64,000 bases of DNA from positions 558,001-622,000 of the forward strand of contig NZ_JANFNS010000001.1 in assembly GCF_024436065.1 (NCBI RefSeq), given 5' to 3'. This document shows positions 1-8,999 of the stretch, piece after piece. The stretch comes from Saccharibacillus sp. JS10. Its GTDB lineage: Bacteria > Bacillota > Bacilli > Paenibacillales > Paenibacillaceae. A program made the translations under genes and the position numbers. The number at the start of each line of letters is the position of its first letter. Within the stretch, counting starts at the first letter, position 1. The notes under the pieces were generated by a model that saw only the letters and a list, made by a program, of their open reading frames with translations, did not search any database and was not told the origin of the DNA.

Positions 1-434
1 AACAACATTTTTATGGTGCCGCCGGTTCGTTCAGATGAAACCAGGTCGGAAGCGATCGTTAAAATCATAAGCGGAATAAACAAAGTCGCAGAGTTATTAA
101 TAAATTCGCGAGTGAACGTAACACCACCGGGTTCGTTTGGATTTACGTCATGATCGAGGTAATACTGCATTTGTTGAATATAGATTTGCCGATATACTTT
201 CCACTCTTGCGGCACTCGGTCGCTGCTCAGCGAATTTTGATTATCGGTAATCGCTTGTTGCACTTCCAATCGCCAATCGCTACCGTAACTTTCTTGACGC
301 TCCAGCGATTGCCGCATCTGCGCATAACTGAAGATCGGGACGAGTATAGCTAGAATCAACAAGACGATATAAAAACGCTTTTTTTTGATAATCTTCACGA
401 CTTCGTTTTGTACCATAGCCCAAAAGCGTTTCAC
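1..434 (-). CDS. ABC-2 type transporter permease, N-terminal part (cut by window edge)
   Basis: The reading frame begins at a GTG whose last two bases are shared with the stop of the upstream ATPase gene (GTGA overlap, 431-434), preceded by GGAGAGGG at good spacing, and runs off the left edge. The visible 144 residues show a short cytoplasmic start (KRFWAMVQNEVVKI), a first membrane segment (about residues 18-34), then an extracytoplasmic stretch rich in Gln/Tyr, and a second hydrophobic segment containing FIPLMILTIASDLVSSE. This layout is typical of ABC-2 permeases that pair with a separate CcmA-type ATPase. Function follows from the translational coupling to that ATPase: export of an unknown substrate (antibiotic, lantibiotic or Na+ efflux types are all possible). 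An ATG at 416 is a less likely start. Confidence 0.85.
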   Translation of the reverse strand, partial: MKRFWAMVQNEVVKIIKKKRFYIVLLILAILVPIFSYAQMRQSLERQESYGSDWRLEVQQAITDNQNSLSSDRVPQEWKVYRQIYIQQMQYYLDHDVNPNEPGGVTFTREFINNSATLFIPLMILTIASDLVSSERTGGTIKML

Positions 435-1402
435 TCGATGCCCTCTCCTTCCGTCATTTCCAAAAATAGACGTTCTAACGTAGGCGCTACACGGTGAATT
501 CCACGGACAGATACACCTTCGCTTACCATACGGTTTAGCGTGTCCGCGATCCGATCTTCCGGCGTCTTCGTAACAATGCTACGTTCATTTAATAGCGCTG
601 CTGCCGTATCTTCCAAAGTATCGGTCTCTTCTTCATCCAGAATCGTAATGGCAGGGTCTGAGCGTAGCACACGCAGCGCTATCGATTTCGGCTCGGCGTC
701 CCATATCACCATATCTGTCGCAGCGCCCATCAATTCATCGACGGATCCAACGGCAAGCTCTCTTCCGCCTCCGATAATCGCAACCCGGTCACACAGCAAT
801 TGAATTTCGCTTAGCAAATGACTCGATACAAAAACAGCTAATCCAGCCGCAGCCAATTCGCGAATAAAAGCACGCATTTCTTTGATGCCTTTCGGATCAA
901 GACCATTCGTAGGTTCATCCAGGATCAATACTTTTGGACGTGCCAATAGCGCTTGAGCGATCCCTAGACGCTGGCGCATCCCGAGTGAATACGTACTGAC
1001 TTTTTCATGAATACGTCCACCCAAATGAACGAGCTGGGTTACTTCCCGAATCCGGGCTTCATCGATTCCTTCTTGCATCCGGGCAAAGTGCATCAAGTTT
1101 TCCCATCCAGTCAAATACGGATACATCTCTGGATTTTCGACGATCGATCCTACATATTTCAGCGCTTCTTCCGGCTGTTTTTGCACATCGTACCCGCAGA
1201 TCTCGACATGACCTGAAGTTGGCTTAATTAGCCCAACAAGCATCCGAATCGTTGTCGTTTTGCCTGCACCGTTGGGTCCCAGAAAACCAAAAATCTCGCC
1301 CGGTCTAATATCGAAACTGATACTGTGAATAATCGTTTTGCGTTTGATTTTTTTATTCAAATCTCGCACACGCATTACATATTCATCGGTCGGTTGCTGC
1401 AT
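431..1402 (-). CDS. ABC transporter ATP-binding protein (drug/peptide efflux type)
   Basis: This 323-residue protein has one nucleotide-binding domain: Walker A GPNGAGKT near residue 42, Q-loop region, signature YSLGMRQRLG, Walker B KVLILDEPT and an H-loop in VSSHLL. The C-terminal 90 residues are an extension found in the CcmA/BcrA group of exporters, where they contact the permease. It energises export by the permease encoded immediately downstream with overlapping stop and start codons. The RBS AAAGGATGA lies just before the ATG. The upstream SGNH hydrolase gene ends 36 bp away and is probably co-transcribed. The substrate cannot be told from the sequence. Confidence 0.93.
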   Translation of the reverse strand: MQQPTDEYVMRVRDLNKKIKRKTIIHSISFDIRPGEIFGFLGPNGAGKTTTIRMLVGLIKPTSGHVEICGYDVQKQPEEALKYVGSIVENPEMYPYLTGWENLMHFARMQEGIDEARIREVTQLVHLGGRIHEKVSTYSLGMRQRLGIAQALLARPKVLILDEPTNGLDPKGIKEMRAFIRELAAAGLAVFVSSHLLSEIQLLCDRVAIIGGGRELAVGSVDELMGAATDMVIWDAEPKSIALRVLRSDPAITILDEEETDTLEDTAAALLNERSIVTKTPEDRIADTLNRMVSEGVSVRGIHRVAPTLERLFLEMTEGEGIE

Positions 1403-1438
1403 ATGAAGTTCATCCTTTCTTCCACTCTAGATCGTCTT

Positions 1439-2254
1439 TTAACGGAGTGCTTGAACGATTCGCTCGGCAATCCGTTCATATCCGGCTGAATTTGGATGAA
1501 AATGGTCAGAAGACAAGTAAGCAACAGGATCACGTTGAAATAAATCAAAAGTCGGAGTGAAAAACATCTGATCGTCCGTAAGCAGGCGTGCAGCTATAGT
1601 AGTATTCCATGTCGTAACGCCTTGATTCGCTTCTTGACGCAATGACGGAATATCGCCAAATGGATTATACAATCCAATGTATACGATACGTGCGGAAGGA
1701 TTGATCTCTCTTAATTCATCCAGCACTTGACCTAACCGGTTTGCGGCTTCGGGTAATACTTTATTCCAAGTAGCGGTATTCGGTGAGCCTCCGGAAGTCT
1801 GTAGCGCGGCACCTCCTTGAAAAAGGTCGTTCGCGCCAATCGACAGCAAAATAAGATTCGCTTCTTTTAATACATAGCGAACTCCAGGTTGCTTCAATTC
1901 TTCTAACAGCTCCGTCGTGGTCATTCCGTTAATTCCAAGGTTGTTCAAAAATTGGACGTCTCGATTTCCATCTTGTTCAAGCAATGCTGCACTACGCCGG
2001 GCAAATCCTTGCCCTGTCAGATCCCCTGTTCCTTTTGCCAAAGAATCGCCAATTGCGACAATTCGATCACGGTCTTCTTCAGTCGAAGGAGCACGTTCAG
2101 TAAGCGGCGCAGGAGAGACACTTTCTGCACTAACGAGACTAGGTGTAGGAAACATCAGTTTACGAATTCCATATCCAAAACCAATCATGAGCAAAAGAGC
2201 AGCGATAACGGAAAAAATGGCAGTCGTTCGCCAGATCCATTTCCACGAGTTCAT
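1439..2254 (-). CDS. SGNH/GDSL-type lipase or esterase, membrane-anchored or secreted
   Basis: The 271-residue product starts with a hydrophobic segment (about residues 6-27) that serves as signal anchor or signal peptide, followed by an SGNH hydrolase domain: block I IVAIGDSLAKGTG (Ser nucleophile near residue 70), block III LLSIGANDLF (Asn), and block V SSDHFHPNSAGY (Asp-His near residue 252). The fold is that of B. subtilis YpmR/TesA-like esterases; it probably hydrolyses an acyl ester outside the membrane. I chose the ATG at 2254 because AAGGAGG lies six bases before it; an upstream in-frame start would add 13 residues without an RBS. The natural substrate is unknown. Confidence 0.9.
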   Translation of the reverse strand: MNSWKWIWRTTAIFSVIAALLLMIGFGYGIRKLMFPTPSLVSAESVSPAPLTERAPSTEEDRDRIVAIGDSLAKGTGDLTGQGFARRSAALLEQDGNRDVQFLNNLGINGMTTTELLEELKQPGVRYVLKEANLILLSIGANDLFQGGAALQTSGGSPNTATWNKVLPEAANRLGQVLDELREINPSARIVYIGLYNPFGDIPSLRQEANQGVTTWNTTIAARLLTDDQMFFTPTFDLFQRDPVAYLSSDHFHPNSAGYERIAERIVQALR

Positions 2255-2376
2255 TCGGTTCCTCCTTATCAAGACAGCTGTCGAGCGTATCATTTATGTT
2301 TTACCATAAGTGCAAACTATCTCTTTTGCAAATACTAGGTCTGAATTTAGGATGAAACGTCGCACTTTCTTCAATG

Positions 2377-2410
2377 AAGAACCCCAACCTATTACAGGTC
2401 GGGGTTCTTT
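2377..2410 (-). terminator. Hairpin terminator after the CAP-domain gene
   Basis: Arms AAGAACCCCAACCT (2377-2390) and AGGTCGGGGTTCTT (2396-2409) pair over 14 positions with one G-U or mismatch and a five-base loop. It lies 30 bp beyond the stop of the CAP gene; the U-tract is short on both strands, so efficiency is uncertain. Confidence 0.7.
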
Positions 2411-2439
2411 GAAACAATAGCTGCTGACTCTCTTTTCGT

Positions 2440-3006
2440 TTATCCGATAAACAACTGCACCCAATAGCCGTTATAATACGCCACACCAATAGAAGTAAAG
2501 TTCGGATTCAAAATGTTTTTGCGGTGCCCTTCGCTATTCATCCAATCCTGCATCACTTTCTCCGGTGAACGTTGTCCTTGAGCAATATTTTCACCCGCGG
2601 TTCGATACGAAACCTTTTGTAACTTTAACAAATTAAATGGAGAACCATAAGTCGGCGAGGTATGATCAAAATAATTCTTTTTCGACATATCGATCGCTTT
2701 TAAGCGCGAAGCTTTGGCAGTAGCCGCATGGATATTTAAAGGCTTCAACCCCGCTTTTCGCCGCTCCGAATTAACTAAATACACAACTTTTGCGGTAAAC
2801 TTCGATTTGTCTGTCGTCACTTTGGCATAAGCGGCTTCGTAAGAGGTCTGTGCATAAGAATGATCCGTAGGAGCTACACTGTAGACTCCTCCTACTGCTA
2901 GTATGGAAGCTAAAGCAAACGTACCGACTTTCTTTTTCCATTGTACCGAACTTTTGCGTATAGGTTGCTGCTTACGTTCTGTAAAGTTGCTTTGGAATAG
3001 GTTCAT
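2440..3006 (-). CDS. Secreted CAP/SCP (YkwD-like) domain protein
   Basis: The 188-residue protein has a signal peptide (basic residues KKK near 25, hydrophobic FALASILAVGGVYSVA, cleavage probable after SYA near residue 52) and a CAP domain: VNSERRKAGLKPL, an NYFDHTSPTYGSPF segment with the conserved His, a GENIAQG motif and WMNSEGHRKNILNPNFTSIGVAY. These are the signature elements of bacterial CAP proteins such as B. subtilis YkwD, whose biochemical roles are mostly unknown; wall binding or sporulation-related roles are seen in relatives. A very strong RBS (GGAGGAGG) precedes the ATG. It is a single-gene unit bounded by hairpin terminators on both sides. Confidence 0.9.
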   Translation of the reverse strand: MNLFQSNFTERKQQPIRKSSVQWKKKVGTFALASILAVGGVYSVAPTDHSYAQTSYEAAYAKVTTDKSKFTAKVVYLVNSERRKAGLKPLNIHAATAKASRLKAIDMSKKNYFDHTSPTYGSPFNLLKLQKVSYRTAGENIAQGQRSPEKVMQDWMNSEGHRKNILNPNFTSIGVAYYNGYWVQLFIG

Positions 3007-3055
3007 CGTCGTTCCTCCTCCATATTGATTTAAGATTTAATTTGCCCGTGAACAA

Positions 3056-3086
3056 AAAGGTTCCGCTTATAAAAAACGGAACCTTT
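3056..3086 (-). terminator. Intrinsic terminator of the purT-acetyltransferase unit
   Basis: Perfect ten-base arms AAAGGTTCCG and CGGAACCTTT enclose an AT-rich loop, and in the minus-strand transcript the stem is followed by UUUUUGUU. It sits 25 bp after the acetyltransferase stop codon. Confidence 0.9.
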
Positions 3087-3110
3087 CGGACATATGCCAT
3101 TTAAATAGAT

Positions 3111-3572
3111 CTATTGAGGTAAAGACTTAATAAATTTGTACCCGAATTTCTCAAAGCCGACACGTTCGTAGAACTCATGCGCGCCCAGACGATCTTCACG
3201 GTTCATACCGGTCAAAAATAGAACTCTACAGCCGGATTCAACTGCCCAAGCTTCCGCTTGTTCGACAAGCAAACGACCGATTCCGTATCCGCGGCAATCT
3301 TCGTTAACGATCAGTCCCGCGATTTGTGCCATTCGTTCTTCTCTTCCGCGCTGAGGAATAATGTAAAGTGCGATCATGCCTACAGCTTTGCCGTCTTGCT
3401 CTGCCAAATAAGTCTGATAGTTCGGATTGTGCTCACGCGACTCCAATTGTTCTTTCATTACACTAGGCGTTGTAGGATAAGAAAGTTTCCGCATTAATTC
3501 GGTCAGCACCATCGCATCGCTGCAAGAAGCTGTGCGTAAGTCCGCTGTTTTTTCCAATACGTTAGTTGTCAT
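3111..3572 (-). CDS. GNAT family N-acetyltransferase
   Basis: The 153-residue protein fits a single GNAT domain: residues about 70-110 carry the acetyl-CoA binding segment [22 protein letters not shown] (the R-x-x-G-x-G/A loop is CRGYGIG), followed by a beta-bulge region and [20 protein letters not shown], typical of the C-terminal arm. It transfers an acetyl group from acetyl-CoA to an amine; the acceptor is unknown. Its ATG overlaps the end of purT by 11 bp in another frame and has the RBS AGAGGAG inside the purT coding sequence, so the two are translationally coupled. Confidence 0.88.
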   Translation of the reverse strand: MTTNVLEKTADLRTASCSDAMVLTELMRKLSYPTTPSVMKEQLESREHNPNYQTYLAEQDGKAVGMIALYIIPQRGREERMAQIAGLIVNEDCRGYGIGRLLVEQAEAWAVESGCRVLFLTGMNREDRLGAHEFYERVGFEKFGYKFIKSLPQ

Positions 3573-4752
3573 CCGAATACTCCTCTTTTAGCAGACCGGC
3601 CGCTTCACAGGCACGACTGCGCGCAGTTTCCACATCTTCCGCTGCGCTAAGCGCAACGGCCATTCTACGTCCCGGACTACTATTCGGTTTACCAAATATC
3701 CGAACCTGCGTACGCGGGACACTCAAGGCTTCCGTCAGACCGCCGACTTTGAAATTTTTGCTTGTTCTAGTCGCTTTTAGCGTCGCTGAAGCTCCCGGTG
3801 TCAGAAGCTCAGCGCCGCTAACCGGAAGTCCAAGAATCGCTCGAACATGTAAAGCAAACTCCGATAAATCTTGCGTAACCATCGTCACCATACCCGTATC
3901 GTGCGGACGCGGAGAAACTTCGCTGAACACGACGCCGTCTGATGTCAAAAATAATTCAACGCCAAACAATCCATAACCGCCGAGTTCGTCGGTAATTGTT
4001 TTGGCGATTTTTTGAGCTTGCTCAAGTTTGGCTGCATCCATCGGATGCGGCTGCCACGATTCAACGTAATCCCCGTCTTTTTGAATATGCCCGATAGGCG
4101 GACAAAAAGACGTTCCAGACACGCTTCGCACGGTCAACAACGTAATTTCGCTTTCAAAAGGAACAAACGCTTCGACAATGATTCGAGTGTTATTTTTCGC
4201 TCTTGCCCCTTCCAGAGCGAATTGCCAACACTTTTCGGCATCTTCCGGCGTTTTAAGTACGCTTTGACCTTTGCCGGACGAGCTCATAAGCGGCTTAATC
4301 ACGCAAGGCGTACCTAACTCAGCCACAGCTTCTTTCAACTCATCCAAGGTGTTCGCAAAACGATAAGCAGCTGTCGGCAATTCTAACTTCTCCGCAGCCA
4401 AACGCCGAATTCCTTCGCGATCCATCGTCAATCTAGCAGCGGTTGCCGTCGGAATGACACGGAATCCTTCTTGCTCCAACTTCTCTAGCATATGTGTCGC
4501 AATCGCTTCAATCTCCGGTACGATAAAGTCTGGTTGTTCCGACAAAATCAAAGTTCGAAGCGCTTCGGCATCCAACATATCGATCACATGACTGCGATGA
4601 GCGACCTGCATGGCAGGCGCACCTTCGTAGCGATCAACCGCAATACATTCGATACCCAAACGTTGCGCTTCGATGACGACTTCCTTGCCCAGTTCACCGC
4701 TTCCGAGAAGCATTATTTTCTTCGCGTCTACGGATAATGGAGCCCCCCACAT
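3562..4752 (-). CDS. purT: Formate-dependent phosphoribosylglycinamide formyltransferase (GAR transformylase 2)
   Basis: The 396-residue ATP-grasp enzyme makes formyl-GAR from GAR, formate and ATP in purine synthesis, a folate-independent alternative to PurN. The N-terminal part has the nucleotide-type loop [19 protein letters not shown] and VAVDRY-like segment; the middle carries [16 protein letters not shown], the ATP-grasp glycine loop; the C-terminal part has [14 protein letters not shown], nearly diagnostic for PurT, and [11 protein letters not shown]. Length matches the family (about 390). Start ATG at 4752 has AGGAG eleven bases upstream. It is the first gene of a two-gene unit with the acetyltransferase. 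Confidence 0.95.
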   Translation of the reverse strand: MWGAPLSVDAKKIMLLGSGELGKEVVIEAQRLGIECIAVDRYEGAPAMQVAHRSHVIDMLDAEALRTLILSEQPDFIVPEIEAIATHMLEKLEQEGFRVIPTATAARLTMDREGIRRLAAEKLELPTAAYRFANTLDELKEAVAELGTPCVIKPLMSSSGKGQSVLKTPEDAEKCWQFALEGARAKNNTRIIVEAFVPFESEITLLTVRSVSGTSFCPPIGHIQKDGDYVESWQPHPMDAAKLEQAQKIAKTITDELGGYGLFGVELFLTSDGVVFSEVSPRPHDTGMVTMVTQDLSEFALHVRAILGLPVSGAELLTPGASATLKATRTSKNFKVGGLTEALSVPRTQVRIFGKPNSSPGRRMAVALSAAEDVETARSRACEAAGLLKEEYSDDN

Positions 4753-4843
4753 CGTTTGACCAACTCCTACGCTTTTTGGTGTGTCTATCTCTATTTTGTC
4801 TGCTCAAACTCCGAATTGCAACCCCGGATACCCAAATTTTTAT

Positions 4844-4916
4844 GAAAAAATAGCGAAAACTCGCGAAAATTGTCGGAGAAATGTAACGTTCTTTTTCGCG
4901 AGTTCAGCTATTTTTT
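4844..4916. terminator. Long-loop inverted repeat between the exporter operon and purT, probable terminator
   Basis: Left arm 4844-4865 and right arm 4897-4916 share AAAAAATAGC and AACTCGCG blocks, giving a roughly 19-bp stem with a small internal bulge and a loop of about 31 bases. The A-run on the left and T-run on the right suit termination in either direction. It follows the ABC exporter operon (stop at 4935) on the minus strand. Confidence 0.6.
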
Positions 4917-4934
4917 AAAATCGATTTTTAGCCA

Positions 4935-6779
4935 TTACAGGAAACGGAATTGAGCTTCAACCAGTCCGTTATAGATACCCCCGTGTCTGATCAACTCGGC
5001 ATGCGTGCCTTGTTCTTTGATCTCGCCGTGATCGAGCACGATGATTTTGTCCGCATGGCGAATGGTGGATAGACGGTGGGCAACGATAAACGAAGTCCGT
5101 CCTTCAAGCAGCACTTTCAGCGCTTCTTGAATTCTCAGCTCGGTCTCGGTATCGATACTTGCAGTCGCTTCATCCAAGATCAGAATACGCGGATCAGCAA
5201 GTAGTGCCCGTGCGAATGATAACAATTGCCGCTGCCCCATCGAAAGCGCGTTACCGCGTTCTTCGACTTCGGTATCGTAACCGGCAGGCAACGCTTCGAT
5301 AAATTCATGGGCTTTGACCGCTTTGGTAACCGCTTCGATTTCTTCGTCAGTCGCATCTAATCTGCCGAAACGGATATTTTCGCGAATGGTTCCCGAGAAA
5401 ATAAACGTATCTTGCAACACGATTCCGATTTGGGCACGCAAGCTTTCAAGTTTGGCATCTCTTACGTCGATTCCGTCGATCTTAACCGAACCATCTGTAA
5501 CATCGTAAAAGCGACTGAGCAGATTGATGATCGTCGATTTACCCGAACCGGTATGACCGACCAAAGCGATCGATTGCCCGGCTTGTGCTTCGATATCAAT
5601 ACCTTTGAGCGCTTGACGACCTGGCTCATATTCGAAAACGACTTTCTCCAACTTCACATCACCGCGAATTTTCGGCAATGTCTGTGCATTTGGCTTATCG
5701 TCAATACTCGGCTTTTCATCCAAAAATTCAAATATCCGTTCGGACGACGCCATCGCAACCAGAAGTTGGTTATACATCTGACCCAGACGGTTAATCGGGT
5801 CCCAGAAGTTACCGACATAGTTGGCAAAGGTGACAAGGAGCCCTATCGTAACTTCGCCTTGTTGAATCAAAAATGCGCCATACCAGAACAAGATCATAGA
5901 GCCGACCCCGCCTGTAATTTCGATCAATGGACCAAAACCTTGGTTCATCGTCGAAGCACGGTTCCACGATTTTCGGCTATCGGTGTTCATTCCATCGAAA
6001 AATTTCATGTTTTCTTTTTCTTGCGTATATGCTTGTGTCACTCGGATGCCTTGAATCGCTTCGTTCAAATGTGAATTAATCCGAGAATTTTTCACGCGAA
6101 CATCTTGCCAAGCTAGCCGAATTTTTTGGCGCAGCTTGGTCGAAATAAAGAACATGATTGGAACTGTAATCATAACCGCAAGTCCCAGTTTCCAGTTGAT
6201 CAACAGTAAAATAATCATAATGCCCGCCAACTGAACGCAATCGATCATCGCATTGACTGCACCGTTCGTAAACAAATCTTGCAAGGAATTGACATCATTC
6301 GTGACACGCACCAACACCGAACCTGCCGGACGTTTGTCAAAAAAGTTAAACGAAAGCTTCTGAATATGTGTGAATAAAGAAGAACGAATATCATAGATCA
6401 CGCGTTGTCCAATCAAATTCGTATACTTGATCCGAAAAACGTTCGCAATCCATTGAACCAGGTACAACCCCAGCACCGATGCTGTAACGGTATAGAGCAA
6501 CGGCAGATTCCCCGGCTTGATCGCATGATCGATCGCCAGCACACCTGTCAAATAAGGAACAGCAAGCTTCGTAACGGTTCCCAAAATCGTCATGAGAATG
6601 ATAAGCGGCAGCATCTGTTTCGCGTAAGGACGCATATACGAAAATAATCGGCCAAATTGTTTCCAGTTAAAGGCTTTGTCGATCTCGTCGTCGTCTTTGT
6701 ATACGAAACGTCCTCGGTTGGGATCGCTTTGCACGTTTTTGCCAAGCTTAGGATTAAACTTTTCGCTTTGGGTACTCAC
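4935..6779 (-). CDS. ABC exporter half-transporter, catalytic-site subunit (LmrD/BmrD/YfiC-like)
   Basis: The 614-residue protein has a six-helix ABC exporter membrane domain (about residues 50-340) and an ATPase domain with Walker A GHTGSGKS near residue 407, signature ALSMGQRQ, Walker B ILILDEATASID and H-loop IVAHRLST. The signature is non-canonical (LSMGQ) while the catalytic glutamate of Walker B is intact. In heterodimeric exporters of the TM287/288, LmrCD and BmrCD kind this pattern complements a partner with a normal LSGGQ and an altered Walker B, as seen in the gene upstream. It starts with GTG inside the TGTGA overlap with that partner, with RBS AAGGAGGGG. Substrate is probably a lipophilic drug or lipid; this is inference. 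Confidence 0.93.
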   Translation of the reverse strand: MSTQSEKFNPKLGKNVQSDPNRGRFVYKDDDEIDKAFNWKQFGRLFSYMRPYAKQMLPLIILMTILGTVTKLAVPYLTGVLAIDHAIKPGNLPLLYTVTASVLGLYLVQWIANVFRIKYTNLIGQRVIYDIRSSLFTHIQKLSFNFFDKRPAGSVLVRVTNDVNSLQDLFTNGAVNAMIDCVQLAGIMIILLLINWKLGLAVMITVPIMFFISTKLRQKIRLAWQDVRVKNSRINSHLNEAIQGIRVTQAYTQEKENMKFFDGMNTDSRKSWNRASTMNQGFGPLIEITGGVGSMILFWYGAFLIQQGEVTIGLLVTFANYVGNFWDPINRLGQMYNQLLVAMASSERIFEFLDEKPSIDDKPNAQTLPKIRGDVKLEKVVFEYEPGRQALKGIDIEAQAGQSIALVGHTGSGKSTIINLLSRFYDVTDGSVKIDGIDVRDAKLESLRAQIGIVLQDTFIFSGTIRENIRFGRLDATDEEIEAVTKAVKAHEFIEALPAGYDTEVEERGNALSMGQRQLLSFARALLADPRILILDEATASIDTETELRIQEALKVLLEGRTSFIVAHRLSTIRHADKIIVLDHGEIKEQGTHAELIRHGGIYNGLVEAQFRFL

Positions 6780-8548
6780 AGTCGATCCCCTCCTTCTTGT
6801 TGCTCTTGCTGCTGCGCAATATGATCGGCATATTGAATTTCGTACACTTCCTGGTAAGGACCAGGCTGTGCAATCAATTCTTCATGTCGTCCTCGCTGCA
6901 CGATACGCCCTTCATTCATCACAAGAATTTCATCCGCATGACGCAAAGAAGAAATCCGGTGCGCAATGATAAAAGTCGTCCGTCCTTTCATCACTTCTTG
7001 GAAACCGGCTTGAATCTCATGCTCCGTCTCCATATCGACTGCGCTTGTCGCATCGTCGAGAATCAGTATTTTCGGATTTTTGAGCAGTGCACGCGCAATC
7101 GCGATCCGTTGCTTTTGCCCGCCCGACAATCCCATACCTCGTTCGCCAACAACGGTATCGTAGCCGTCTTTCATCTCCATAATGAAATCGTGGGCTTTGG
7201 CTAATTTAGCAACGCGAATGATCTCTTCGATCGGAACGTCTCCGATGCCATAGCCGATATTGCCTTTAATGGTAGAAGAGAATAAAAATGTTTCTTGGAA
7301 CACGGTTGCAATCTGATTTCGCAAATCTTCGACGCGAAGCTTGCGGATATCGGTTCCGTCGAATGTAATTGAACCTTCCGTTACATCATAAGCACGCATC
7401 AACAATTGAATAATCGTCGACTTACCTGCTCCTGTCCCGCCGAGTAGTCCGATGACTTTGCCGGCTGGAGCATCAAAACTAATATTGTGCACGGCTCGCA
7501 ATTTATTTCCGTAAGCGAATCCGACTTTGTTAAACGTGACATGACCGTTTGTTTTCGCTGGATCTAACGCAATCGCATCTTGATCATTACGCACTTCGAT
7601 TTGTTGATTTAAAATCTGTAAGACACGCTCGCCGGAAGCTTCGGATTGCGTGTAGTTGTTAATATGGAAACCAAGTCCCCACATCGGTCCGATAATGTAC
7701 CAGATCAGACTGAAAAAGGCGACCAATTCACCGATTGTCAACGTCCCGCGAATTACCATCGTACCGCCGACGCCAAGCAGAAGAACAGCACATGTCGAAG
7801 CGAGTAGCTCCATCACCGGGAAATAACGGCTCCATAATCCGGAAGCATGAAGTTGATTCGTTTTGTAGCGATCATTGCGGAGCGAGAATTTGCCGACTTC
7901 GTGCGGTTCCCGCGCAAAAGCTTTGACCGTACGTACGCCCGTCACATTTTCTTGAACAGCTGTTGTAAGCGAACTAAGCGCCAGCCGCATTTCCTGGAAA
8001 GCCGGATGAATCCGAGATTCAAAACGTAAAGCTACCGCAACCAAAGGCGGAATCGTAATCAGAGTGAAAAGAGTCAATTGCCAGTTGATCGAGAGCATCA
8101 TCGCTGCCCCAAAACCGACCATAAGAAACAGATTGAGGATTTGTGCGAAGCCGAAACCGATAAACAAACGAATCGCTTCAAGGTCGCCGGTCAACCGGGA
8201 CATCAAATCGCCCGTTCTAGCGGTATCGTAATAGCGGAAAGACAGGGATTGAAGTTTTTCGTAACAAGCGTTACGCAGTCGGTACGCCAAAAAGTTACCG
8301 AGACGCGCGCCGAAAAATCCATGCAAAAATTGCATGATCGCTTTGAGCGTCACAACACCCACTACCGCCAAAGCCAGTTGAGGAACAAGAGTAAAGTTAC
8401 GCGGTGTAATGACATCATCAATCAAGACTTGAAGCAGTTTCGGGTAAACCAGACCTAATGCCGTGGCGATGGCCAGAAAAAGAATCGAAACGAACATATA
8501 GCTCTTTTTCTCCCAATAATAGTCTTGCAGTCGCCTGAGAACGTTCAT
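6776..8548 (-). CDS. ABC exporter half-transporter, degenerate-site subunit (LmrC/BmrC/YfiB-like)
   Basis: The 590-residue protein has six membrane helices (about residues 15-310) and an ATPase domain: Walker A GGTGAGKS near residue 371, signature LSGGQKQR, Walker B ILILDDATSAVD and H-loop IIAHRISS. The catalytic glutamate after Walker B is aspartate (LDD), so the ATP site built from this Walker A/B and the partner's LSMGQ is expected to be non-hydrolytic, as in known heterodimeric exporters. It is the first gene of a two-gene operon and overlaps the partner by four bases. Start ATG has GAGGAGG upstream. Confidence 0.93.
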   Translation of the reverse strand: MNVLRRLQDYYWEKKSYMFVSILFLAIATALGLVYPKLLQVLIDDVITPRNFTLVPQLALAVVGVVTLKAIMQFLHGFFGARLGNFLAYRLRNACYEKLQSLSFRYYDTARTGDLMSRLTGDLEAIRLFIGFGFAQILNLFLMVGFGAAMMLSINWQLTLFTLITIPPLVAVALRFESRIHPAFQEMRLALSSLTTAVQENVTGVRTVKAFAREPHEVGKFSLRNDRYKTNQLHASGLWSRYFPVMELLASTCAVLLLGVGGTMVIRGTLTIGELVAFFSLIWYIIGPMWGLGFHINNYTQSEASGERVLQILNQQIEVRNDQDAIALDPAKTNGHVTFNKVGFAYGNKLRAVHNISFDAPAGKVIGLLGGTGAGKSTIIQLLMRAYDVTEGSITFDGTDIRKLRVEDLRNQIATVFQETFLFSSTIKGNIGYGIGDVPIEEIIRVAKLAKAHDFIMEMKDGYDTVVGERGMGLSGGQKQRIAIARALLKNPKILILDDATSAVDMETEHEIQAGFQEVMKGRTTFIIAHRISSLRHADEILVMNEGRIVQRGRHEELIAQPGPYQEVYEIQYADHIAQQQEQQEGGDRL

Positions 8549-8612
8549 GTGTTTCCTCCTCGTTTTCGGGGTCGATTATAGATCGATTCCCCAATTTCCG
8601 TGTACGGGTTCA

Positions 8613-8658
8613 ATGCTTAAGCATAATGCAGTTTATCACCATGTCTTTATCCCGGCAA
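8613..8658 (-). promoter_or_regulatory. Candidate promoter and operator palindrome of the ABC exporter operon
   Basis: On the minus strand TTGCCG (8653-8658) and TAAACT (8630-8635) are separated by 17 bases, a moderate sigma-A promoter. Overlapping the expected start of transcription is the perfect 12-base palindrome ATGCTTAAGCAT (8613-8624), suited to a dimeric repressor. The rest of the 451-bp gap 8549-8999 is AT-rich; I see only a weak AT-rich hairpin near 8915-8935 after the pectinesterase gene and no supportable gene. Confidence 0.4.
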
Positions 8659-8999
8659 AGCGAGTAAAAAAGCGTATTTCGTCAAGGAAGCGGCTCTACA
8701 TTCGATTGGTGAACCTAGCGAGAGTATGGATACCAAATGATCTCTAATTCTCGTTTATTCGACGATTTTGAAGGATTTTGAATTTTAGAGCTATAAAAAA
8801 CGGAAAACGCTTTATTTTTTTTGGATAATTTGTTTTCAGATGATTCCAAAAACGCTTTCGGTTTCTTTTTTCTATTCATTTTAAAGACATTAAAACTTCA
8901 ATATTGCGACATCGATCTTTTTTATAAAAAAGACCGCTTCGCCTCATCGATTTGCTTCGTAAAAAGCTGTCGACGATTAGCGAAACGGTATATGATTTT

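Noticed and set aside
8595-8645. Short open frame (about ten codons) before the ABC exporter as a leader peptide like that of bmrCD
   Set aside because: No RBS, and it overlaps the proposed promoter; no attenuator hairpin follows.
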